The translations under genes were made by a program, and so were the position numbers. DNA of 64,000 nt, from NCBI GenBank assembly GCA_905339215.1, contig CAJPFN010000013.1, forward strand, positions 20,761 through 84,760, written 5' to 3'. A model generated the notes under the pieces. That model was not told where the DNA came from, made no database searches, and worked only from the letters and a program-made list of their open reading frames with translations. Numbering within the stretch: position 1 is the stretch's first letter; every line of letters begins with the position of its first letter. Positions 32,651 through 41,092 of the stretch are shown here, piece after piece. The DNA is from Rhizobiaceae bacterium. GTDB lineage: Bacteria; Pseudomonadota; Alphaproteobacteria; Rhizobiales; Rhizobiaceae.

Positions 32651-33892
32651 TCAGCGCCGGCGCTTCGTCTTTTCGAGAAGCGCCACGGCCTCGACGTGCG
32701 GAGACCAGAGGAACTGGTCGACCGGGGTGATCGAGACGACTCGGTAGCCGCCGTCGAGGAGGATTGCGAGGTCGCGGGCGAGCGTGACGGGATTGCAGGA
32801 AACGGCGGCGACCCTGGATACGTCGGAACGCGCGATCTGCTTCGCCTGGTCTTCGGCGCCGGCCCGCGGCGGATCGAAAACGACCCCGTCGAAGAGACTG
32901 AGTTCCTTGAAGGTCAGCGGCCGGCGAAACAGGTCGCGCTTCTCCGTGGTGATCTTGCGCAGGCCAGTAGCGAAGCGGAAGCCGCGGTCGAGCGCGGAAA
33001 GTGCCGCGGCGTCCGCCTCGACGGCATGCACCTCCGACCGGGCCGCGAGACGCAGCGCGAACGTACCCGAACCGCTGAAGAGGTCGGCGACGCGCTTCGC
33101 CTTGCCGAGATGGCCGCCGACGAGCTGGGCCATCGCTTCTTCGGCCGAGACGACAGCCTGGAGGAAGGCGCCCGGCGGCGGCGCGACGGTGGCGGAACCG
33201 AACGAGACGGCCGGCTTGACCGGTTCGACGACGACCTCGCCGTCAACCGAGAGACGCGCGAGCCGTTCGCGGATGACGAAGTCGCCGGCTGCGCGTCGAG
33301 CGGCCTCCGAAAGCGGGCCGGATCCCTCGGCGGCAACGTCGAGGCCCGTATCGGTCTGCGTCACCGTCAGATGGAAGGGGTCGCGGGTGGCCGAGACGAT
33401 GCCGGCAAGATGCTTTAGCAAGGGCAGCGCGGCGACGATGGCCGGGACCAGGATCGGGCACTCGGCGATGTCGATGAGATCGTGGGACAGGGCGCGGTTG
33501 TAGCCGAGCACGATTCCGCGGTCGCTGCGGCGTGCCGAAAAGACGGCGCGGCGCCGTGACGCGGGCGCACAGGGGACGGTCTCGCCGACCGGCGCTTCGA
33601 CCCTGCGGGCGGCCAGCGCCTCGATGACCCGATCACGCTTCCAGACGAGGTAGGCCGGATGGGAGAGATGCTGGAGCGCGCAGCCGCCGCATTCGGTGAA
33701 ATGGCGACAGGGCGGCGCCACGCGCAGAGGGCTGGTTTCGAGTACCGCAAGCAGCGTGGCACGGTTCTTCTCGCGTGCCACGGTGACGGTCTCGCCTGGC
33801 AGCGCGAACGGAACAAAGACCGGGCCCTCAGCGGTGTCGGCGACGCCGTCGCCCCGGGCGCCTAGACGCGCAATGCTGAGGCGGCAGCTCAT
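32651..33892 (-). CDS. 23S rRNA (uracil-C5)-methyltransferase, RlmD/TrmA family
   Basis: A 413-residue SAM-dependent RNA methyltransferase from ATG 33892. An N-terminal TRAM-like domain (FVPFALPGETVTV) is followed by iron-sulfur cysteines PCRHFTECGGCALQHL (C-x5-C-x2-C). AdoMet binding is VADLFSGSGTFAL. The catalytic region has VVFDPPRAGAEDQ and VSCNPVTLARDL (nucleophile Cys), and the C-terminus VDQFLWSPHVEAVALLEK. Whether it acts on U1939, U747 or tRNA U54 cannot be decided. It overlaps the end of tlyA by 4 nt and is nearly contiguous with the convergent sirtuin gene. Confidence 0.92.
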   Translation of the reverse strand: MSCRLSIARLGARGDGVADTAEGPVFVPFALPGETVTVAREKNRATLLAVLETSPLRVAPPCRHFTECGGCALQHLSHPAYLVWKRDRVIEALAARRVEAPVGETVPCAPASRRRAVFSARRSDRGIVLGYNRALSHDLIDIAECPILVPAIVAALPLLKHLAGIVSATRDPFHLTVTQTDTGLDVAAEGSGPLSEAARRAAGDFVIRERLARLSVDGEVVVEPVKPAVSFGSATVAPPPGAFLQAVVSAEEAMAQLVGGHLGKAKRVADLFSGSGTFALRLAARSEVHAVEADAAALSALDRGFRFATGLRKITTEKRDLFRRPLTFKELSLFDGVVFDPPRAGAEDQAKQIARSDVSRVAAVSCNPVTLARDLAILLDGGYRVVSITPVDQFLWSPHVEAVALLEKTKRRR

Positions 33893-34653
33893 TTGCTTTT
33901 CGCTCCGGCGAGCAGGAACTCGCGATTGCCGTCGCCGCCCTCGATCGGCGAAGCAATCAGTCCGGTGGACCGCCATCCGGGAACAGCGTCGAGCCATGCG
34001 CGCAGCCGCTCGGCGACACGCGGCGCCTCCCTCGGATCGCGGAGCAGTCCACCCTTCCCAATCGCCTCGCGTCCGGCTTCGAACTGTGGCTTGACCAGGA
34101 AGACGCCCGCCGCCCCGCGCGCGGCGAGACGAAGCGCTGGTGGCAGGGCCAGTATCAGCGAGATGAAGGATACGTCGCTGACGAGAAGATCCGGGCGGAC
34201 GCCGCCGAGATGCTCTTCACCGAGATCGCGGACGTTCAGCCCCTCGATGACGGTGACGCGGGGATCGGCGCGCAGGCCGGGGTCGATCTGGCCGTGGCCG
34301 ACGTCGACAGCGAGGACATGCGCGGCGCCGCGTTCGAGGAGCACCTGGGTGAAGCCGCCGGTCGAGGCGCCGATGTCGAGCGCCGTGCGCCCGGCCGGAT
34401 CGACGGCGAAGGCGTCGAGGCCGGCGATCAGTTTCAGCGCTGCACGCGAGACGTAGTGGCGCGCCGGATCGTCGACCGCGATCGCGGCGTCCTCGGCGAC
34501 GGCAAGGCCCGGCTTGCTCGCCGGCATGCCGCCGACGGTGACGGTGCCGCGCTCGATGGCGTCTCGGGCACGCGAGCGGGTGGCGAAAAGGCCGCGCCGG
34601 ACGAGCAGTTCGTCCAGCCGGGAGCTGCCGCTCTTGGTCTGCGCCTGTTTCAT
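33889..34653 (-). CDS. tlyA: TlyA-family rRNA 2'-O-methyltransferase / hemolysin-like
   Basis: A 254-residue protein. The N-terminal S4 RNA-binding domain (SRLDELLVRRGLFATRSRAR...) is followed by an FtsJ-like methyltransferase: ALDIGASTGGFTQVLLERGA, VDVGHGQID, LLVSDVSFISLILALP and FLVKPQFEAGREAIGKGG. Members 2'-O-methylate 16S/23S rRNA; the hemolysin name is historical. It is coupled by a 4-nt overlap to the downstream rRNA methyltransferase gene. dxs, tlyA and this methyltransferase form a recurrent alphaproteobacterial cluster. Confidence 0.93.
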   Translation of the reverse strand: MKQAQTKSGSSRLDELLVRRGLFATRSRARDAIERGTVTVGGMPASKPGLAVAEDAAIAVDDPARHYVSRAALKLIAGLDAFAVDPAGRTALDIGASTGGFTQVLLERGAAHVLAVDVGHGQIDPGLRADPRVTVIEGLNVRDLGEEHLGGVRPDLLVSDVSFISLILALPPALRLAARGAAGVFLVKPQFEAGREAIGKGGLLRDPREAPRVAERLRAWLDAVPGWRSTGLIASPIEGGDGNREFLLAGAKSK

Positions 34654-34701
34654 CGGCCTTCCTTGGCGAAAGCCGGGTGCGATGGCAAGTGGAGGGCTGG
34701 T

Positions 34702-35010
34702 TCAGAAGAGGATGATGCGCGAGATCCGGCGTTCCACGGCGGGTGCAAGGTCGCGTTCCCACTCCTTGTCGCCCACGGCAACTGCCGTCGGTCCAATCGA
34801 ACCGGTGACGGTCTGGTCGCGCTGATGTTCCGGATCGGCGGTGACGAAGGCCAGCCTGGCATCGAAAGAGAAGCCGCCGCGTAGCGCGCCCATCTTGGCG
34901 GCGACGATCTCGATGGCGGCCTGCTCGAGCTTCCTGTCGTACTGTGCCCCAGCGAAAGCCGGCATGGCGACGGCCGCCGAAAGCGCGGCGAGAATCAGCA
35001 CTTTGTGCAT
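34702..35010 (-). CDS. Small hypothetical secreted protein
   Basis: A 102-residue protein with signal peptide MHKVLILAALSAAVAMPAFA. The mature part (AQYDRKLEQAAIEIVAAKMG, GGFSFDARLAFVTAD, RDLAPAVERRISRIILF) is a conserved-looking small alpha/beta protein with no assigned family that I know. ATG 35010 has AGGGAG 10 nt upstream. That Shine-Dalgarno forms the 3' arm of a 6-bp hairpin (35019-35036). It lies between dxs and tlyA on the same strand. Confidence 0.7.
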   Translation of the reverse strand: MHKVLILAALSAAVAMPAFAGAQYDRKLEQAAIEIVAAKMGALRGGFSFDARLAFVTADPEHQRDQTVTGSIGPTAVAVGDKEWERDLAPAVERRISRIILF

Positions 35011-35018
35011 TCTTGTTG

Positions 35019-35036
35019 GCTCCCTGTCCCGGGAGC
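35019..35036 (-). promoter_or_regulatory. Hairpin covering the ribosome-binding site of the small secreted protein gene
   Basis: GCTCCC-TGTCCC-GGGAGC is a perfect 6-bp stem. On the mRNA strand its 3' arm is GGGAGC, containing the AGGGAG Shine-Dalgarno of the gene starting at 35010. Formation of the stem would hide the ribosome-binding site, so translation may depend on structure. Confidence 0.4.
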
Positions 35037-35134
35037 GTTCTACCAATGCGGCGCTAAGATTCGCCCAAGAGAAAGGGTAAGCAGAACGCCAAAAGCCAGC
35101 GTAAACAGAGGGTTAGAATCGCCCCTCCGAGAGC

Positions 35135-37051
35135 CTAGGCGCGGGCGGCGCGGCGGGCGCCGCCGAGCGCGGCAAACACCGTGCGCACGATACCCGCCGC
35201 ATCCAACCCGGCGTCGGCGTACATCTTCTCTGGCTTGGCCTGCTCGGTGAATGCGTCGGGGAGGACGAGCGGCCTGACCTTCAGGCCGTTGTCGAGCAGG
35301 CCTTCGGTGGCGAGGAAATGCAGGACGTGGCTGGCGAAGCCGCCGACAGCACCCTCCTCGATCGTGACCAGCACCTCGTGCGAGCGGGCCAGGCGGCGGA
35401 TCAGATCGTGGTCGAGCGGCTTGGCGAAGCGCGCGTCCGCGACTGTCGTCGACAGGCCGGCGGCCTCGAGTTCTTCGGCCGCCGCGAGGCTATCCTGGAG
35501 ACGGGTACCGAAGGACAGCAGCGCGATCTTGGTGCCCTCCTTGACGACACGACCCTTGCCGATCTCAAGCACCGACCCGCGCTCGGGCATGTCGACGCCG
35601 ACGCCGTTGCCGCGCGGGTAGCGGAAGGAGATCGGGCCGCCGTCGTAGGACGCGGCGGTGCGCACCATGTGCTTCAATTCCGCCTCGTCGGCGGCGGCCA
35701 TGACGACGAAGCCGGGCAGCGTGGCGAGATAGGTCGTATCGAAGGCGCCGCAATGCGTCGGGCCGTCGGCGCCGACGAAGCCGGCGCGGTCGATGGGGAA
35801 GCGAACTGGCAGTCCCTGGATGGCGACGTCGTGGACGACCTGATCGTAGGCGCGCTGGAGGAAGGTCGAATAGATCGCGCAGAACGGCTTGAAGCCTTCG
35901 GTCGCAAGGCCCGCGGCGAAAGTGACTGCGTGCTGCTCGGCAATGCCGACGTCGAAGGTACGTGACGGGAACGCCTCGCCGAACAGGTCGATGCCGGTAC
36001 CGGACGGCATGGCCGCAGTGATCGCGACGATCCGGTCGTCCTCGGTGCCTTCCTGGACGAGGCTCTCAGCAAAGACCCTGGTATAGGCCGGCGCGTTCGC
36101 CGGCGGTTTCGCCTGGGTACCAGTGATGACGTCGAACTTGTTGACGCCGTGGTACTTGTCCGCAGCTGCTTCGGCGGGTCCGTAACCCTTGCCTTTCTGC
36201 GTGACGACGTGGATCAGCACCGGGCCGTCGGCATTGTCGCGGACGTTCTTCAGGACCGGGATCAGATGCTCGAGGTTATGACCGTCGATCGGGCCGATGT
36301 GAAAGAAGCCGAGTTCCTCGAACAGGGTGCCGCCGGTGACGTAGCCGCGCGCATGTTCGACTGCCCGGGTAATGGCGCGGTCGACGCGCTCGCCGAGGTA
36401 TGAGGTCAGCTTTTTGCCGAAGTCGCGCAGGCCCAGATAGGCTTTGCCCGAGCCGAGGCGAGCTAGATAGGCGCTCATCGCGCCCGTCGGCGGCGCGATC
36501 GACATGTCGTTGTCGTTGAGGATCACGATCAGCCGCGCATCGAGCGCACCAGCGTTGTTCAGCGCCTCGTAGGCCATGCCGGCCGACATGGCGCCGTCGC
36601 CGATGACGGCGATGACGTTGTTCTTGCCGCCTTTAAGGTCGCGTCCGACGGCCATGCCGAGGCCGGCCGAGATCGACGTCGAGGAATGCGCGGCGCCGAA
36701 GGGGTCGTATTCGCTCTCGGCGCGCCGAGTGAATCCGGACAGGCCGCCCTCCTGGCGCAGCGTCCGGATGCGGTCGCGGCGGCCGGTGAGGATCTTGTGC
36801 GGATAGGCCTGGTGGCCAACGTCCCAGATCAGCCTGTCGGCGGGCGTGTCGAAGACGTAATGCAGGGCGACGGTGAGTTCGACGACGCCGAGCCCGGCAC
36901 CGAGGTGTCCGCCCGTGTGCGAGACCGCGTCGATCATTTCGGCGCGAAGTTCGGCGGCGACCTGCGGAAGATCGCTCTCGGAAAGCTGGCGCAGGTCCGC
37001 GGGGATGCGGACCTTGTCCAGCAATGGAGACGGGGGTGGGCCTGGATTCAC
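35135..37051 (-). CDS. dxs: 1-deoxy-D-xylulose-5-phosphate synthase
   Basis: First enzyme of the MEP isoprenoid pathway, condensing pyruvate with glyceraldehyde 3-phosphate using thiamine diphosphate. The product has 638 residues from GTG 37051 (family-like N-terminus [18 protein letters not shown]). The ThDP motif is [20 protein letters not shown]...NDN, the conserved His is in [20 protein letters not shown], and the C-terminal transketolase region has [15 protein letters not shown] and [10 protein letters not shown]. No ATG is well placed and the Shine-Dalgarno is weak. The pirin gene lies 83 nt upstream, and the TA pair and xseB further upstream. Confidence 0.96.
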   Translation of the reverse strand: MNPGPPPSPLLDKVRIPADLRQLSESDLPQVAAELRAEMIDAVSHTGGHLGAGLGVVELTVALHYVFDTPADRLIWDVGHQAYPHKILTGRRDRIRTLRQEGGLSGFTRRAESEYDPFGAAHSSTSISAGLGMAVGRDLKGGKNNVIAVIGDGAMSAGMAYEALNNAGALDARLIVILNDNDMSIAPPTGAMSAYLARLGSGKAYLGLRDFGKKLTSYLGERVDRAITRAVEHARGYVTGGTLFEELGFFHIGPIDGHNLEHLIPVLKNVRDNADGPVLIHVVTQKGKGYGPAEAAADKYHGVNKFDVITGTQAKPPANAPAYTRVFAESLVQEGTEDDRIVAITAAMPSGTGIDLFGEAFPSRTFDVGIAEQHAVTFAAGLATEGFKPFCAIYSTFLQRAYDQVVHDVAIQGLPVRFPIDRAGFVGADGPTHCGAFDTTYLATLPGFVVMAAADEAELKHMVRTAASYDGGPISFRYPRGNGVGVDMPERGSVLEIGKGRVVKEGTKIALLSFGTRLQDSLAAAEELEAAGLSTTVADARFAKPLDHDLIRRLARSHEVLVTIEEGAVGGFASHVLHFLATEGLLDNGLKVRPLVLPDAFTEQAKPEKMYADAGLDAAGIVRTVFAALGGARRAARA

Positions 37052-37134
37052 GTCTTGGCGCCTGTCTTGGCCGTAGATTTCGCCGGGAAATAGGCCGTTA
37101 ACGTGGCAAAGTAAATGCGCGGGGCAATCACGTC

Positions 37135-38055
37135 TCAGTTTTCCGGCAGCGGGACGAACTCCTCCTCGTCGCCCGGTATGATGTCGAAGCGGCCGGTTCG
37201 CCATTCCTCCTTGGCCTGCTCGATGCGCTCGCGCGAGGACGAGACGAAGTTCCACCAGATATAGCGCTTCGAGCCGAGCGAGGCGCCGCCGAACAGCATG
37301 AAATGCCCTCCGCCCTCCGAACCTACGACGATTTCGTCGCCCGGGCGCAGGACGAGCAGCCGGTCGGCCGGGAACCGGTCACCGGCGATGTCGAGATCGC
37401 CGGCGAGCACGTAGAGGGCCCGCTCCTCGGTCGCTGCAGGAATCTGGATCTGCGCACCGGGTTCAAGGCGGATATCGACGTAGAGCGTCTCGGAATAGGT
37501 GGTTACTGGCGAACGAAGGCCGTGGAAATCGCCGATCACCACACGGCCTGAAACGCCTTCCGCGGAAAATTCCGGCAAGTTTACTCGCGGCGTATTGGCG
37601 AAGTCGGGCGCGATCTCCTCCCTATCGTCGGGCAGCGCCAGCCAGGTTTGCAAGCCGGAGATGGACAGCGGGCTTCCGCGCATTTCCTCCGGCGAGCGCT
37701 CGGAATGGACGATGCCCCTGCCCGCAGTCATAAGATTCACGTCGCCGGGCTCGATAACGATTTCAGTGCCGAGCGAATCGCGATGGCGGATCCGCCCGTC
37801 GAAGAGATATGTGACGGTCGAAAGGCCGATATGGGGGTGCGGCCGAACATCCAACGCTTCGCCCGCGCGCAGGATAGCCGGCCCCATGCGGTCGAAGAAG
37901 ATGAACGGGCCGACCAGCCTGCGCCTTGCCGTCGGCAGCGCGCGCCGCACCGCGAAACCGCCGATGTCGCGGGCGTTGGGGATGACCATCAGTTCGATCG
38001 CATCGCAGGCGAGCCTGTCGCCGGGTTGCGGGTCGTTTCCGGGAAAGAAGCTCAT
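37135..38055 (-). CDS. Pirin family protein (bicupin)
   Basis: A 306-residue bicupin. The N-terminal cupin carries the metal-ligand pattern [19 protein letters not shown] and [16 protein letters not shown]; the C-terminal cupin has [14 protein letters not shown] and [11 protein letters not shown]. The C-terminus has [23 protein letters not shown], typical of the pirin-C domain. Bacterial pirins include quercetin dioxygenase-like enzymes and modulators of pyruvate metabolism; the exact role is unknown. It sits with the TA genes between xseB and dxs, genes that are adjacent in many relatives. Confidence 0.92.
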   Translation of the reverse strand: MSFFPGNDPQPGDRLACDAIELMVIPNARDIGGFAVRRALPTARRRLVGPFIFFDRMGPAILRAGEALDVRPHPHIGLSTVTYLFDGRIRHRDSLGTEIVIEPGDVNLMTAGRGIVHSERSPEEMRGSPLSISGLQTWLALPDDREEIAPDFANTPRVNLPEFSAEGVSGRVVIGDFHGLRSPVTTYSETLYVDIRLEPGAQIQIPAATEERALYVLAGDLDIAGDRFPADRLLVLRPGDEIVVGSEGGGHFMLFGGASLGSKRYIWWNFVSSSRERIEQAKEEWRTGRFDIIPGDEEEFVPLPEN

Positions 38056-38071
38056 TCGCCAGCGCCCTTCG

Positions 38072-38464
38072 TCATGACCAAGTCAGCAGCGGCACATCAT
38101 AGCGCGAAAGGTTTCGGTCGTAGGTCACGAATAGCATAACCTCGATGATGGCCTGCGCCAGCATGAGGCGGTCCAACGGATCGGCATGCAACGGCGGCAG
38201 GCGCTCGACCATTGCCACGTGGGCGGCGGTCACTTCGAGCGACGCGAATCCCACCCGCTCAAAATAGCTGATCGTTTCATGACCGGAGAAAGGTGGGCTG
38301 TCCGGCCGAGCGAGGCGATGCTTGATCGCGACCTCCCAAACGGCGACGGCGGAAACCGTGACCTTATTCTCAGGGTCGCCGATCGCCTCAAAGATCTTGG
38401 GTGCGATCCGCCTAGGCTCTGTGAGCGCCCACATAGCCACATGAGTGTCTAGCAGAAGTCTCAC
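38072..38464 (-). CDS. vapC: PIN-domain toxin, VapC family
   Basis: A 130-residue PIN-domain ribonuclease toxin. The acidic catalytic residues are in MRLLLDTHVAMWAL (Asp6), VSAVAVWEVAIKHRL (Glu), HADPLDRLMLAQA (Asp) and FVTYDRNLSRY (Asp), so the active site looks complete. It starts within the stop region of the antitoxin gene (4-nt ATGA overlap), the usual antitoxin-first order. VapC toxins cleave tRNA or rRNA; the target is unknown here. Confidence 0.9.
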   Translation of the reverse strand: MRLLLDTHVAMWALTEPRRIAPKIFEAIGDPENKVTVSAVAVWEVAIKHRLARPDSPPFSGHETISYFERVGFASLEVTAAHVAMVERLPPLHADPLDRLMLAQAIIEVMLFVTYDRNLSRYDVPLLTWS

Positions 38465-38724
38465 TTGTCCTCGTGTTCGCCGAGGAACATGGCTTCGATC
38501 TCCGCATCCATGGCTTGGAACGCCTCGAAATCCATCGGCGGATATTTGCCGGCAAGCAGGCCCAACTGCCTCTTCCGTTTCGGCTCGGCATCAAGCGGCA
38601 CGAGCTTTGCCGCCGGCTTGCCGTTGCGGGCGATGATGATCTCGCTCTCGGCGCCGCTTTCGACCGCGTCGACTAGTTTGGAGGCACTGGTCTTCGCCTC
38701 GAGCATGTTCACGGTGGTCGTCAC
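38461..38724 (-). CDS. Phd/YefM-family antitoxin of the VapC toxin
   Basis: An 87-residue protein. The N-terminal Phd/YefM fold is NMLEAKTSASKLVDAVESG and EIIIARNGKPAAKLVPL. The C-terminal tail (GKYPPMDFEAFQAMDAEIEAMF) probably wraps the PIN toxin. GTG 38724 is chosen because AAGGCG lies about 7 nt upstream and the start then matches the family; a TTG at 38742 in frame is an alternative. A small perfect inverted repeat CGGCG-ATA-CGCCG (38761-38773) lies just upstream and may be part of its operator. Confidence 0.87.
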   Translation of the reverse strand: MTTTVNMLEAKTSASKLVDAVESGAESEIIIARNGKPAAKLVPLDAEPKRKRQLGLLAGKYPPMDFEAFQAMDAEIEAMFLGEHEDK

Positions 38725-38760
38725 GGATATCGCCTTAGCCAATCCTGACTGAGGCAGGCA

Positions 38761-38773
38761 CGGCGATACGCCG
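38761..38773. promoter_or_regulatory. Inverted repeat upstream of the Phd/VapC pair
   Basis: CGGCG-ATA-CGCCG lies 37 nt upstream of the chosen antitoxin start and within the 85-nt gap to xseB. Antitoxins of this class repress their own promoter by binding short palindromes, so this is a candidate operator. The site is small and GC-rich, so chance occurrence is possible. Confidence 0.3.
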
Positions 38774-38809
38774 CGTCAATGGCGCACAGAAGGATGGGAA
38801 CGGCGCTTC

Positions 38810-39061
38810 CTACTCCCCGTCGAGCGGCTCCGTGCCCGCGGCCTTGCCGTCGCGCGACAGGCGGATCTTCTCGACCTTGTCCTCGGCTGCCTTGAGCAGG
38901 CGGTCGCAGTGCGACTTCAGCGCCTCGCCGCGTTCGTAGATGCGGATCGACTGGTCGAGCGGCACGTCGCCCTTCTCGAGATCGTCGACGATGCGCTCCA
39001 GCGCCTGAAGCGCCTGCTCGAAGCTCATCGCCCTGATGTCGTCGTTGGTCTCAGCGGCCAT
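38810..39061 (-). CDS. xseB: Exodeoxyribonuclease VII small subunit
   Basis: An 83-residue protein with the family pattern [55 protein letters not shown]. XseB forms coiled-coil filaments with XseA (not in this window) to degrade single-stranded DNA. It is 3 nt downstream of the HDAC-family gene and is probably cotranscribed with it. In relatives dxs commonly follows directly; here the TA pair and pirin intervene. Confidence 0.95.
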   Translation of the reverse strand: MAAETNDDIRAMSFEQALQALERIVDDLEKGDVPLDQSIRIYERGEALKSHCDRLLKAAEDKVEKIRLSRDGKAAGTEPLDGE

Positions 39062-39064
39062 CGT

Positions 39065-39991
<927 letters not shown>

Positions 39992-40076
39992 GCCCCGATA
40001 TAGGCGCTGCGCCGCGCTTTGGCCATGGCCGCGGCGCCGCCTGCGTCCGTGTTCAACAGGCTTTGGCGCCGCCGCA

Positions 40077-41060
40077 TCAGCGCACCGCGGAGCCCGCCGC
40101 CGGGTCGCCACCGCCCAGCGCGGCCAGCGCGCGGTCCTTCAGCTTGCGGAATTTCGCCGAGGCATCGGCCAAGCGGCGATCCCAGTCGGGATTGGGTACC
40201 TGCCCCTCGATGGTGCGGAAGTAGACCTGCATCAGCGCGGCGATGGCGAAGGGTTCCAGCAGCGCCGCCTTGAGCGCCCAGGCGAAGACGATGGCGAGCA
40301 CGAAGGCCCAGCCACCCGCCTGGCCGGGCATGAGGTAGAGCAGCGCGCCGGCCGGCGCGATCATGACCAGGAAAACGACGAACGACACCAGCCACATGAT
40401 GACGGCGAGCCAGATCGCGTTCCTGATCATGGCCTTCGCATTCTGCGCGTAGAGGACGACGCCCTGTCGCGCCGTTTCCCACGGATTCCTGCTGTCGGTG
40501 CGGATGTTGTAGCCGAGTATGATCTCGTCGACATAGGTCAGCGACAGCCTGATCACCGTATTGATGAAGCGAACGAGCTGATCGAACCCAGGGATCGGGA
40601 TGAAGGAAGCGATGCCGCCGATCAGGCCGGTGATGGCGGCGATGGCGCCCTTGACGAGCTGGTCGAGCACGAAAAGCACGTTCGCTTCGGCGAAACGGTC
40701 GGTGACCACCTGCTGCGCGTAGGCGATCTGGCCCTGGCCGCCGGGAATGTCCCGCCCGTCGATCAGCTGCACCATCGCCGCGATGTGGCCGGCCTTGACC
40801 ATGTAGAGGATGTACTCGCGCAGCCAGTAGACGATTGCCGAAACCAACACGAAGCCGCCGATGCCGCCCCATACCGCGAAGGTCGCCGGACCGTCCGGGT
40901 CGGACGAGACATGGCCGACGCCATAGCCGACGCCGGCGCCTGCACCCGTCGCGAGGACATAGGCGGCCGTTATCACGAAATAGACGATCAGGCGCAGGAC
41001 GATGAACGGCCACGTGCGGGCCATGATGGCGAGCGTTCCACCGATCGAGAAATCCCACAT
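40077..41060 (-). CDS. Multi-pass membrane protein of unknown function
   Basis: A 327-residue protein from ATG 41060 (ORF open 12 codons earlier). The N-terminal region contains hydrophobic helices (WPFIVLRLIVYFVITAAYVL; TFAVWGGIGGFVLVSAIVYW), followed by central segments (GAIAAITGLIGGIASFIPI) and a C-terminal cluster (AIWLAVIMWLVSFVVFLVMI; AFVLAIVFAWALKAALLEPF), perhaps six helices in all. The conserved-looking cytoplasmic part is NPDWDRRLADASAKFRKLKD. It matches a widespread alphaproteobacterial uncharacterised membrane family as I recall it. No function can be assigned. Its 5' end is close to the 3' end of the GGDEF-EAL gene on the same strand. Confidence 0.75.
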   Translation of the reverse strand: MWDFSIGGTLAIMARTWPFIVLRLIVYFVITAAYVLATGAGAGVGYGVGHVSSDPDGPATFAVWGGIGGFVLVSAIVYWLREYILYMVKAGHIAAMVQLIDGRDIPGGQGQIAYAQQVVTDRFAEANVLFVLDQLVKGAIAAITGLIGGIASFIPIPGFDQLVRFINTVIRLSLTYVDEIILGYNIRTDSRNPWETARQGVVLYAQNAKAMIRNAIWLAVIMWLVSFVVFLVMIAPAGALLYLMPGQAGGWAFVLAIVFAWALKAALLEPFAIAALMQVYFRTIEGQVPNPDWDRRLADASAKFRKLKDRALAALGGGDPAAGSAVR

Positions 41061-41092
41061 GGCCGCGTCCCTCCGCCATGGCAGGCAACCAT

